Source of the DNA: an uncultured Actinomycetes bacterium
Lineage (GTDB): Bacteria > Actinomycetota > Actinomycetes > Nanopelagicales > Nanopelagicaceae
Direction of reading: 5' to 3'
NCBI GenBank assembly: GCA_903875815.1
Contig: CAIQXR010000121.1
Location: 1 to 13,984, forward strand
DNA length: 13,984 bases
The first letter of the stretch is position 1. Every line of letters starts with the position of its first letter. Of the stretch, positions 7,759-13,984 are shown piece after piece. The position numbers and the translations under genes are program-made. The notes beneath the pieces were generated by a model. That model did no database searches. It was not told where the DNA came from and was given only the letters and a program-made list of their open reading frames with translations.

Positions 7759-8260
7759 TCGCGTTGCCATTGTTATGGGTTCAGATTCCGATTGGCCGAT
7801 CATGCAAGAAGCTGCCCATGCATTAGATGCCTGTGGCATTACCTATGAAGTCGATGTTGTTAGCGCTCATCGCACACCAGAAGAGATGCTCACTTTTGCA
7901 AAAGGTGCAGCTGCCAAGGGCTTTGAAGTGATCATCGCTGGCGCCGGCGGTGCTGCGCACCTACCCGGCATGATCGCCGCATCAACAACTCTTCCTGTTA
8001 TTGGCGTTCCCGTTCCGCTCAAGTATCTCGACGGTATGGATTCACTGCTTTCTATTGTGCAGATGCCAGCGGGAATTCCGGTCGCTACTGTCGGCGTCGG
8101 GAATGCCAAAAATGCCGGCCTGCTCGCTGCTCGCATCATCGGATCAGCAGATAAAGCTGTCGCCGCAAAGGTTGCAGAACTCATGGAAGTTGCTCGCACT
8201 GAATCACTTGCGAAGGGCGAGAAGCTCAACGCCTCTCGTAATACTCGAACCGGTTTCTAA
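7751..8260 (+). CDS. purE: N5-carboxyaminoimidazole ribonucleotide mutase (class I PurE)
   Basis: PurE rearranges N5-CAIR to CAIR, the step after PurK. The 169-residue length and the motifs MGSDSDW (9-15), VVSAHRTPE (37-44, with the catalytic-region His at 40) and [11 protein letters not shown] (64-74) are classical for class I, the bacterial mutase that works with PurK rather than the class II carboxylase. The conserved C-terminal part includes [16 protein letters not shown]. The ATG at 7751 lies inside the end of purK, with GGAG six bases upstream. The next gene starts directly after the stop, with no base between. The birA-purK-purE grouping resembles M. tuberculosis Rv3279c-Rv3275c, where other genes intervene. 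Confidence 0.96.
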   Translation: MSNRVAIVMGSDSDWPIMQEAAHALDACGITYEVDVVSAHRTPEEMLTFAKGAAAKGFEVIIAGAGGAAHLPGMIAASTTLPVIGVPVPLKYLDGMDSLLSIVQMPAGIPVATVGVGNAKNAGLLAARIIGSADKAVAAKVAELMEVARTESLAKGEKLNASRNTRTGF

Positions 8261-8686
8261 ATGTCGGTAGTGCGCTCTAAGCGCGAAACTTTCTGGGAGC
8301 GCATGTGGGCCTCCACCATCGTGCTCTATACCTTCGCTGCAACTTTTGTGGTCTGGAAGACGATGGGCAAGTACGGCGTTAATCCGATCGGCTTCTTTAT
8401 TGTCGATCTCATCACGTCATGGTTCTACGGTCTCTCCACTGCACGTTTAGTCGTAGCGATCTTCAAAAAGCGGCGCAGTATTATCAATAAATGGGCCTTC
8501 TGGGCAGCGGTGAATTTTGCCGTTCCGGATATCTACATCATCGCATTTGCTCGTCGCGTTCCTCGCGATACGTATTACGCCTTCGGCGGAGTCATTGCAG
8601 TCTTGGCTGCCTTTTCAATATTTGGAGTAGTGCAGCAGGTGCGCGCAGGCAAGAACGAACTATCGGGGGAGCAATATGAATTCTAG
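8261..8686 (+). CDS. Unrecognised small integral membrane protein
   Basis: I do not recognise this 141-residue protein. It has about four hydrophobic segments, roughly residues 17-35, 42-66, 76-95 and 104-124, with basic stretches between them (KKRR near 70-73, RRVPR near 98-102) and a short hydrophilic C-terminus. The N-terminus RSKRETFWERMW is charged and not a cleavable signal peptide. No catalytic motif stands out. The ATG at 8261 abuts the purE stop with no gap, and the 3' end overlaps the aquaporin gene by 11 bases, so it is firmly inside this operon. Position suggests either a membrane partner of the following transport genes or an unrelated conserved passenger; the sequence does not decide. 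Coding is supported by the tight packing and plausible topology. Confidence 0.8.
   Translation: MSVVRSKRETFWERMWASTIVLYTFAATFVVWKTMGKYGVNPIGFFIVDLITSWFYGLSTARLVVAIFKKRRSIINKWAFWAAVNFAVPDIYIIAFARRVPRDTYYAFGGVIAVLAAFSIFGVVQQVRAGKNELSGEQYEF
8665..8671 (+). promoter_or_regulatory. Ribosome binding site of the aquaporin gene
   Basis: GGGGGAG lies 4 bases before ATG 8676, inside the end of the preceding membrane-protein gene. It supports the overlapping start. Confidence 0.55.
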
Positions 8687-9341
8687 TCGCAAATTTGCAG
8701 CGGAATTTCTCGGGACCTTGCTTTTAGTAGCAACAGTCGTTGGTTCTGGAACGATGGCATTTAATATCTCTCATGATGTAGGCGTTCAGCTCCTCATAAA
8801 TACCATCGCGACCGTCTTTATCTTGGCGCTTCTTATCTTCCTCTTTGCCAATATCAGTGGCTCACATTTCAATCCAGCAGTCACTCTCTCTGAATTGCTT
8901 CAGAAACGAATTAGTGTGCTTGATGCGCTGGGCTATATCTCTGCACAATTTCTTGGCGGCTTCCTCGGAGCCGTACTTGCAAATATCATGTTTAAGAATC
9001 CTGCAGTTTTCCGATCGCACCATGTTCGAAGTGGCTCCAATCTCTTCCTGAGTGAAGTCCTCGCGACGGCAGGACTTCTCTTCTTGATTCAGTTATTGGG
9101 ATTCCAGAAGAAGGGCGCAGTTGCGCCGGTAGCTGTTGCGGCATGGATTGGTGGCGCCTATTTCTTCACCTCATCGACATCTTTTGCTAACCCAGCAATG
9201 ACCTTTGCGCGTGCATGGAGTGATACCTTTTCAGGGATTGCACTTCGATCAGTTCCGGCATTTATTGTCGCCCAGCTACTAGGCGCTGCGTTAGGCGTGG
9301 CACTCTCATACCTCTTTAAGGAGCCCAACCATGAGCGATAA
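8676..9341 (+). CDS. MIP/aquaporin family channel (AqpS-like, arsenic-linked)
   Basis: This 221-residue channel has the six-helix, two-half-helix MIP layout. The N-terminal half has AEFLGTLLL with the conserved Glu at 10 and the first NPA at 66-68 (SHFNPAVT); the second NPA is at 172-174 (SFANPAMTFARA). In ordinary aquaporins the residue after the second NPA is Arg, part of the narrow ar/R filter; here it is Met175. Loss of that Arg widens the pore and is known from AqpS of Sinorhizobium meliloti, whose gene sits in an arsenic operon and exports arsenite. The next gene overlaps by 11 bases and encodes an ArsC-like arsenate reductase, which supports an arsenite (or other metalloid/neutral solute) channel role. 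Direction and substrate of transport are inferred from context. Confidence 0.88.
   Translation: MNSSRKFAAEFLGTLLLVATVVGSGTMAFNISHDVGVQLLINTIATVFILALLIFLFANISGSHFNPAVTLSELLQKRISVLDALGYISAQFLGGFLGAVLANIMFKNPAVFRSHHVRSGSNLFLSEVLATAGLLFLIQLLGFQKKGAVAPVAVAAWIGGAYFFTSSTSFANPAMTFARAWSDTFSGIALRSVPAFIVAQLLGAALGVALSYLFKEPNHER
9318..9323 (+). promoter_or_regulatory. Ribosome binding site of arsC
   Basis: AAGGAG with a 7-base spacer to ATG 9331 is one of the best Shine-Dalgarno sequences in the window. It lies inside the end of the aquaporin gene and fixes the arsC start. Confidence 0.7.
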
Positions 9342-9738
9342 AAAACCATCCGTACTCTTTGTCTGCGTTCACAATGCGGGTCGCTCTCAAATGGCAGCGG
9401 GCTTTATGCGCGAACTGGGTCAGGGTCGTGTGGAAGTACTTTCAGCGGGATCGGCTCCCAAAGATTCCATCAATCCGGTTGCCGTGGAAGCGATGGCCGA
9501 ACTCGGGATTGATATCGCTAACCAACAACCAAAAGTTCTCACACCTGAAGCTGTAATCGCATCTGATGCCGTAGTGACGATGGGATGCGGGGATGCCTGT
9601 CCGTTCTATCCCGGCAAGCGCTATGAGGATTGGGTCTTGGAGGATCCTGCCGGGCAAGGAATAGAGGCAGTCCGCCGAATTCGTGACGAAATTAAAGTGC
9701 GAGTGGAAACTTTGCTGGGAGAACTACTGAACGCTTGA
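9331..9738 (+). CDS. arsC: Arsenate reductase, LMW phosphatase fold (probably mycothiol-linked)
   Basis: This 135-residue protein has the low-molecular-weight tyrosine-phosphatase fold. The P-loop FVCVHNAGRSQ holds nucleophile Cys12 and Arg18 (CX5R), and Asp105 in LEDPAG is the general acid. Two further cysteines, Cys86 and Cys90 in MGCGDACPFYPG, are of the kind seen in actinobacterial arsenate reductases. Corynebacterium ArsC1/ArsC2, with similar MGCGD.CP motifs, use mycothiol and mycoredoxin, while Staphylococcus pI258 ArsC uses thioredoxin with Cys10/82/89. It would reduce arsenate to arsenite, which could leave through the aquaporin encoded just upstream. No arsR regulator, arsB or acr3 is present. 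The last 15 bases overlap, tail to tail, the end of the UDP-glucose dehydrogenase gene. The family is certain; the electron donor is inferred. Confidence 0.92.
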   Translation: MSDKKPSVLFVCVHNAGRSQMAAGFMRELGQGRVEVLSAGSAPKDSINPVAVEAMAELGIDIANQQPKVLTPEAVIASDAVVTMGCGDACPFYPGKRYEDWVLEDPAGQGIEAVRRIRDEIKVRVETLLGELLNA

Positions 9739-11040
9739 GCGTCCGAGTGCTCTAAATTTCCAACCGGCAGCGATCCACTTATCGCGATCCAAGGCGTTTC
9801 GGCCATCGATCATGATTGCGTTCTTTACTAACCACTTAGCTTGAGCAGGATCAATCTCCCGATAGATCTTCCACTCTGTTAGGTGGAGAACGAGTTCTGC
9901 GCCAGCAAGGCAGTCATCGATATTTTCAGCAAAGGTAAGGCCAGGAAAACGCTTCTGCGCCGGGGCCATCGCCTTCGGATCATGAACAACCACATTAGCG
10001 CCCGCTGCAAGAATTTGCGCAGCAATATCTAAAGCGGGGGAGTCGCGAACATCATCGCTATCGGGCTTGAATGCTGCGCCAAGTACTGCGATCTTTTTGC
10101 CAGCTAGGTCATCACTGAGGTCGCTGCGTACCAATTCAATAACACGTTGGCGGGCACGTAAATTAATTGAGTCGATTTCACGGAGGAATTCAAGAGCTTG
10201 TTCTGCGCCGAGTTCTTGAGCGCGAGCCATAAAGGCGCGAATATCTTTGGGAAGGCAACCGCCGCCAAATCCAATTCCTGCTTGCAAGAAGCGGTTACCG
10301 ATGCGAGGGTCGTAACCGATCGCTTTGGCCAGAACAGTGACATCGCCACCTGCTGCCTCGCAGATCTCGGCCATCGCATTGATAAAAGAAATCTTGGTAG
10401 CAAGGAAGGAGTTTGCGGCAACTTTCACGAGCTCAGCGGTAGGAAGATCGGCACGAACCCAAGGAGTATCGGCATCGAGATTAGCCTTATAAAGTTCTTT
10501 GAGTTTTGCTTCGGCAGCATCGCTGGTGACTCCAACGACGAGGCGATTTGGTCGCAAGGTATCTTCGACTGCGAATCCTTCACGCAGGAACTCTGGATTC
10601 CAGGCCAATTCGACTTCAGGATTTATCCCGGCAAGTCGCTCTCGCAAACGTTGAGCAGTACCGACAGGAACAGTGGACTTTCCAACGATCAACGAGCCCG
10701 GCTTTGCGATCGGAGCAACCGCATCAAGAGCGGAGTTAACAAAGCGCATATCGGCTGCAAGTGAGCCTTCTTGTTGAGGGGTTCCGACGCAGATGAAGTG
10801 AATATCGCACTCAGCGGTATCGGCGATATTGCTGGTGAAAGTCAGTCGACTGCTGGCAATTTCGGCGGCGAGGAGTTCTTCGAGATCGGGCTCATAAAAC
10901 GGAACTTTGCCTTGTGCAAGAAGGGCGATCTTTGCCGGATCGGTATCGACGCCGATGACCTCAAAACCCATGGAAGAGATGCATGCAGCATGGGTTGCAC
11001 CGAGATAGCCGGTGCCAATTACGGAAACTCTCAGCGTCAT
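9724..11040 (-). CDS. ugd: UDP-glucose 6-dehydrogenase
   Basis: This NAD-dependent enzyme oxidises UDP-glucose in two steps to UDP-glucuronate, a precursor of acidic envelope or capsular polysaccharides. The 438-residue length is usual. The N-terminal Rossmann motif is VIGTGYLGATHAA (7-19); central motifs are ICVGTP (83-88), STVPVGT (122-128) and WNPEFLREG (147-155); catalytic Cys262 lies in GFGGGCLPKD; the C-terminal domain has VLGAAFKPDSDDVRDSPA. Related UDP-ManNAc or GDP-mannose dehydrogenases share the fold, but GFGGGCLPKD and the overall pattern favour UDP-glucose. The ATG at 11040 is 41 bases from the divergent glycosyltransferase gene and has a -10-like TAAGAT 7 bases upstream and no Shine-Dalgarno sequence. 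The 3' end overlaps arsC on the other strand by 15 bases. Confidence 0.93.
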   Translation of the reverse strand: MTLRVSVIGTGYLGATHAACISSMGFEVIGVDTDPAKIALLAQGKVPFYEPDLEELLAAEIASSRLTFTSNIADTAECDIHFICVGTPQQEGSLAADMRFVNSALDAVAPIAKPGSLIVGKSTVPVGTAQRLRERLAGINPEVELAWNPEFLREGFAVEDTLRPNRLVVGVTSDAAEAKLKELYKANLDADTPWVRADLPTAELVKVAANSFLATKISFINAMAEICEAAGGDVTVLAKAIGYDPRIGNRFLQAGIGFGGGCLPKDIRAFMARAQELGAEQALEFLREIDSINLRARQRVIELVRSDLSDDLAGKKIAVLGAAFKPDSDDVRDSPALDIAAQILAAGANVVVHDPKAMAPAQKRFPGLTFAENIDDCLAGAELVLHLTEWKIYREIDPAQAKWLVKNAIMIDGRNALDRDKWIAAGWKFRALGRSSVQ

Positions 11041-11047
11041 TGAACCG

Positions 11048-11053
11048 ATCTTA
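11048..11053 (-). promoter_or_regulatory. Candidate -10 element for a leaderless ugd transcript
   Basis: On the minus strand TAAGAT is followed by 7 bases (CGGTTCA) and then the ugd ATG. This is the same geometry as at the PNP gene. No Shine-Dalgarno sequence is seen and no good -35 was found. Function is inferred. Confidence 0.45.
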
Positions 11054-11067
11054 GCGGGCGGAACGGG

Positions 11068-11073
11068 TACGGT
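11068..11073 (+). promoter_or_regulatory. Possible -10 element of the glycosyltransferase gene
   Basis: TACGGT fits TANNNT loosely and lies 8 bases before ATG 11082. The intervening GGGAG could instead serve as a Shine-Dalgarno sequence, but with only a 3-base spacer. The two readings are mutually exclusive, and I rate this site weak. Confidence 0.25.
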
Positions 11074-11081
11074 GGGAGAGT

Positions 11082-12095
11082 ATGGATACGCACCTCGCAG
11101 ATTTTTGGGGCCCGGCCGAGAGTTGGCCAGGGGTCTCGATCGTGCTTCCGATTTTGAATGAGGAACGCCATCTCGATGATGCCATCACCGCGATTCTGGG
11201 TCAGGATTACCCCGGCGAATATGAAGTCATTCTTGCCCTGGGACCCTCGCGCGATAAGACCAATGAGATAGCTGCGCGCCTATCTCTTCGTGATAGTCGG
11301 GTGCGCTTAGTGGAGAACCCCACCGGTCGTACCGCCGCTGGACTCAACGCCGCGATCGCACTCTCTCGCTACCCATTGATCACGCGCATCGATGGCCATG
11401 CAGAAGTGTCGAAGAGTTATGTGCGCGATGCAGTGAAAATTTTGCGCACAACTGGCGCAGTAAATGCCGGCGGAATTATGGCGGCTCAAGGTCAGACGCT
11501 TTTTGAACGCGCGGTCGCAACAGCGATGCGCTCGCCCTTGGGTGTGGGTGCATCGCGCTTTCACACCGGCGGCGGCGCCGGGGAGTCAGATACCGTCTAC
11601 TTAGGTAATTTTGTGAAGAGTGCGATTGTCGCGGCGGGCGGATATGACGAGCGCTATACCCGCGCACAAGATTGGGAGTTGAACTTTAGGCTTCGCAAAA
11701 ACGGTGGCGTCATTTGGTTCGATCCATCTTTGGTTGTTACCTATCGTCCACGCTCTTCTATCACAGCGCTCGCAAAACAATATTTTGAATATGGCCGCTG
11801 GCGCCACGCCGTCGCCAGAAGTCATAAAGGTTCAGTGAACTATCGGTATTTAGCTCCGCCGACTGCGCTGGCCATTAATGCGCTCTCGATCATTCTTGGT
11901 GCCACGATTTCACCGTACTTCTTTATTCCCGTTATCACCTACAGCGCCGCCGTACTTGCTGGCGCAGCAATCATTGGAAAAAGTGTCGGCGAAAAGTTTT
12001 ATCTGCCAGCCATTCTTGCCACTATGCATATGTCGTGGGGCGCGGGCTATCTCACTTCTCCACCGGGACTCATCGCTGAAGATGGCGAGGAATGA
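11082..12095 (+). CDS. Family 2 glycosyltransferase, membrane-associated (ExoA-like)
   Basis: This 337-residue GT-A protein resembles the succinoglycan ExoA type. VSIVLPILNEERHL (18-31) opens the nucleotide-sugar fold, GLNAAIALSRYPLITRIDGH (87-106) ends in the DGH metal/sugar-nucleotide site equivalent to DXD, and QDWELNFRLR (196-205) carries the likely catalytic Asp197. QYFEYGRWR (233-241) resembles the QXXRW-like region of processive enzymes but with longer spacing. Hydrophobic segments at about 263-298, and a weaker one near 306-324, should hold the C-terminus in the membrane. The gene is divergent from ugd, which makes UDP-glucuronate, so a shared role in envelope polysaccharide is plausible, although donor and acceptor are unknown. 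Its stop overlaps the SpoIID-like gene start as ATGA, implying coupled translation. Confidence 0.87.
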   Translation: MDTHLADFWGPAESWPGVSIVLPILNEERHLDDAITAILGQDYPGEYEVILALGPSRDKTNEIAARLSLRDSRVRLVENPTGRTAAGLNAAIALSRYPLITRIDGHAEVSKSYVRDAVKILRTTGAVNAGGIMAAQGQTLFERAVATAMRSPLGVGASRFHTGGGAGESDTVYLGNFVKSAIVAAGGYDERYTRAQDWELNFRLRKNGGVIWFDPSLVVTYRPRSSITALAKQYFEYGRWRHAVARSHKGSVNYRYLAPPTALAINALSIILGATISPYFFIPVITYSAAVLAGAAIIGKSVGEKFYLPAILATMHMSWGAGYLTSPPGLIAEDGEE

Positions 12096-13312
12096 GAAAG
12101 TTTTCAATCGCTGCGATAGTTGCAGTATTTCTCTTTAACTTAGCTCCCGCTTCAGTTGCTGATGCTGCTCCCGCCTTCTTCACCATTTCTGGTTCGGGTT
12201 ATGGTCACGGCGTTGGCCTCAGCCAAATAGGCGCTAAAGGCCAGGCACTTGTCGGAAAGAGCGCTACCGATATTTTGACCTACTACTTTCCTGGCACCCA
12301 AGTACTCCCCGTAGAAGATTCGCAGACGATTCGCGTTAATGTCGCTCATCAAGTCGATACGGCGAAATTCTCCATCGATAAGCGATTTACCGGGGGAGCA
12401 GCGCAACTTTTTAATGGCGATACGCCCACCTCGCTAGTTCTATCAGGAAGATCCATTCTGAACTTCTCGATGATTGGCAAGCAGATTGCACCGACTCTGA
12501 CTGCTGGCAAGATTGTGACGCCACTAGCACCTGCTTCGCTGTGGACTATTCGTTGGGACTCCACGACAACGGTTGTTAATCTCAATAGCGGTGCAACGAA
12601 TATGGGGCTGAAATACGGTGTGATCCAGATTCGCGCCGTGCCTATTACGGGCCAGGGCTATCACATGGAGATCACCGATACCTTGGCAGTACATGATCAG
12701 TATCTTTATGGCGTTGCCGAAGTCTCTTCAGCGTGGCCAGAAGCTGCGATGGAAAGTCAGATCATCGCTTCGCGCACATACGCGCTTGCTCGCTTAGGAC
12801 CGCTACGTAAAGCATGTGATTGCCAGGTTTACAGCGATAAATATGACCAGGTCTACAACGGTTACGTGAAAGAGAGTGAACCGAAATATGGCGCGCTCTG
12901 GAAAGCAGCAGTGGATAGCACCACGATTGATTCTACCCACGCACTCGCCATTTATTACAACAATCAACCAATCAATGTCTTCTTCTCATCTTCGAGCGGC
13001 GGTGTCACGGCCCGCAGTCAAGATGTCTGGGGAACGCCATTTCCCTATTTGCAGAGCGTTCCCGATCCGTGGAGTATCGATCCAACTCTTAACCCCAATT
13101 ACGCGCATTGGCAGCGCACCGTAACTCAACAAGCCATGGCTAGCGCTTTCGCAATGGCTGATGTTGTGCGAGTAGTAGTGAGTACGCGTTCGCCCACTGG
13201 CGCAGTACTGGCAGTGACGGGCTATTCAAGTACGGGAGTAAAAAAGAAATTACTAGTGAGCGATTTCAAGACGCTGGTGCATTTGCCCTCGTCGTGGTTC
13301 GATACTAATTGA
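12092..13312 (+). CDS. Secreted SpoIID/LytB-domain protein
   Basis: A 406-residue exported protein with a signal peptide (basic start MRK, hydrophobic core 5-20, likely cleavage after ADA near residue 25). Directly after it comes GSGYGHGVGLSQIGAKG (34-50), the GHG-type motif of SpoIID/LytB proteins. The main domain includes YLYGVAEVSSAWP (204-216), where Glu210 is the probable catalytic residue, then SQIIASRTYALARL (222-235), CDCQVYSD with Cys242 and Cys244, DQVYNGY, and FFSSSSGGVTA (297-307). SpoIID is a lytic transglycosylase acting on denuded peptidoglycan during engulfment in spore formers, and LytB enhances the amidase LytC. In actinobacteria such proteins occur without sporulation and probably act on the cell wall. 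ATGA overlap with the glycosyltransferase gene suggests a linked envelope function. No other peptidoglycan-binding domain is evident. Confidence 0.88.
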   Translation: MRKFSIAAIVAVFLFNLAPASVADAAPAFFTISGSGYGHGVGLSQIGAKGQALVGKSATDILTYYFPGTQVLPVEDSQTIRVNVAHQVDTAKFSIDKRFTGGAAQLFNGDTPTSLVLSGRSILNFSMIGKQIAPTLTAGKIVTPLAPASLWTIRWDSTTTVVNLNSGATNMGLKYGVIQIRAVPITGQGYHMEITDTLAVHDQYLYGVAEVSSAWPEAAMESQIIASRTYALARLGPLRKACDCQVYSDKYDQVYNGYVKESEPKYGALWKAAVDSTTIDSTHALAIYYNNQPINVFFSSSSGGVTARSQDVWGTPFPYLQSVPDPWSIDPTLNPNYAHWQRTVTQQAMASAFAMADVVRVVVSTRSPTGAVLAVTGYSSTGVKKKLLVSDFKTLVHLPSSWFDTN

Positions 13313-13314
13313 TA

Positions 13315-13984
13315 TTAGTTAGCGTGCAGAACTGAGTTCAATCCGCCCCACGTGCCGGTCTTGGGGAGCGCTTCGAGAGCGCCGCTCTGCGAATTACGGC
13401 GGAAGAGTAAGTTATTTGCACCAGATAGTTCTGCGCCCTTAACAACGCTGCCATCAGGAAGAGCGATTTTGGAACCAGCTGTCACATAGACGCCGGATTC
13501 AACAACGCAATCATCACCAAGTGAAATTCCAATTCCCGCATTTGCACCAAGCAGAGTGCGCTCACCAATGGAGATCACGGTCTTGCCGCCGCCGCTGAGA
13601 GTTCCCATGATGGAAGCGCCACCACCAATATCGCTGCCATCACCGACAACTACGCCAGCACTGATGCGACCTTCGACCATGGACTTACCGAGCGTGCCGG
13701 CATTGAAATTAACGAAGCCCTCATGCATGACCGTTGTGCCAGAAGCGAGATGCGCACCTAAGCGGACGCGATCGGCATCGGCGATGCGAACGCCTTCAGG
13801 AACGACATAGTCGACCATGCGGGGGAATTTATCGACGCTAAAGATGGTGAGGTGGCCGAGCTTGGCACGAAGTCGCGGTGCAACTTCATTGAAAGTAGAG
13901 AGCGAGCATGGGCCTGCTGAAGTCCATGCGACATTGGGAAGAATTCCAAAGATGCCGTCGAGTGAGAGGCCATGTGGCTTCACT
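13315..13984 (-). CDS. dapD: Tetrahydrodipicolinate N-succinyltransferase, C-terminal part
   Basis: DapD transfers succinyl from succinyl-CoA to tetrahydrodipicolinate in the lysine/diaminopimelate pathway that feeds peptidoglycan. About 223 codons are in the window; the start lies beyond the right edge, so the GTG-like codon at 13983 is internal. The fragment carries [52 protein letters not shown] and [20 protein letters not shown], then hexapeptide-repeat left-handed beta-helix sequence with [14 protein letters not shown]. These are hallmarks of the actinobacterial DapD subgroup (M. tuberculosis Rv1201c, about 317 residues). The stop is 2 bases from that of the convergent SpoIID-like gene, leaving no room for a terminator between them. 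I see no frame disruption in the visible part. Confidence 0.95.
   Translation of the reverse strand, partial: VKPHGLSLDGIFGILPNVAWTSAGPCSLSTFNEVAPRLRAKLGHLTIFSVDKFPRMVDYVVPEGVRIADADRVRLGAHLASGTTVMHEGFVNFNAGTLGKSMVEGRISAGVVVGDGSDIGGGASIMGTLSGGGKTVISIGERTLLGANAGIGISLGDDCVVESGVYVTAGSKIALPDGSVVKGAELSGANNLLFRRNSQSGALEALPKTGTWGGLNSVLHAN

Noticed and set aside
10198..10764. A 188-codon plus-strand open frame opposite ugd
   Set aside because: It is antisense to the conserved UDP-glucose dehydrogenase domains, has no Shine-Dalgarno sequence and its translation resembles no protein family I know.
13981..13983. A GTG codon that could be read as a dapD start
   Set aside because: Actinobacterial DapD has about 90 more residues before this point, so the frame simply continues past the window edge.
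1..13984. A mobile element, defence island or CRISPR array
   Set aside because: No transposase, integrase, repeats with spacers or abrupt composition shift was seen; almost every gene has a clear housekeeping or envelope assignment and the order is partly shared with M. tuberculosis.

Overview
The window reads as densely packed core genome of an actinobacterium with a small, economical chromosome. By eye the base composition is near 50% GC, low for the phylum. The phylum call rests on four things: a separate epsilon subunit of acyl-CoA carboxylase (AccE), an order birA / accD-accE-maf-accA that closely mirrors the Mycobacterium tuberculosis Rv3279c-Rv3285 region, a DapD of the actinobacterial type, and an ArsC that looks like the mycothiol-linked class. 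The short intergenic gaps and moderate GC would fit streamlined freshwater Actinobacteria (acI/Nanopelagicales-like), but that finer placement is a guess.

Layout. Bases 1-5819 are all on the minus strand. In transcription order they are accD (acyl-CoA carboxyltransferase beta), a 58-codon accE, maf, accA (biotin carboxylase plus biotin carrier) and a gamma-glutamylcyclotransferase-like gene. After a 53-base gap come purine nucleoside phosphorylase and the N-terminal part of a phosphohexomutase-family gene that runs off the left edge. Divergent from accD, across only 30 bases, is a plus-strand run (5850-9738): birA, purK, purE, an unrecognised small membrane protein, an aquaporin-like channel and arsC. 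This run meets a minus-strand UDP-glucose dehydrogenase gene (9724-11040), and the two 3' ends overlap. Divergent from that gene are a membrane-associated family 2 glycosyltransferase and a secreted SpoIID/LytB-domain protein (11082-13312). The right edge holds the C-terminal two thirds of dapD on the minus strand.

How the genes work together. AccA, AccD and AccE form an acyl-CoA carboxylase, and BirA attaches biotin to AccA, so the enzyme and its activator are transcribed back to back. PNP releases (deoxy)ribose-1-phosphate, which the mutase-family partner may convert to the 5-phosphate. PurK and PurE form N5-CAIR and CAIR in de novo purine synthesis. The aquaporin and ArsC resemble the AqpS-ArsC arsenic detoxification pair (arsenate reduction, then arsenite exit by channel). 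Ugd, the glycosyltransferase and the SpoIID-like protein, with DapD (diaminopimelate for peptidoglycan), point to cell envelope work.

There is no stretch over 300 bases without a gene. I saw no tRNA, rRNA, CRISPR array, insertion sequence, attachment site or convincing rho-independent terminator. I do not see a clearly new biological system. The points most worth a second look are the possible leaderless promoters at operon-leading genes, the aquaporin-ArsC pair with its altered pore residue and unknown membrane neighbour, and the residue in AccD that suggests broad acyl-CoA specificity.
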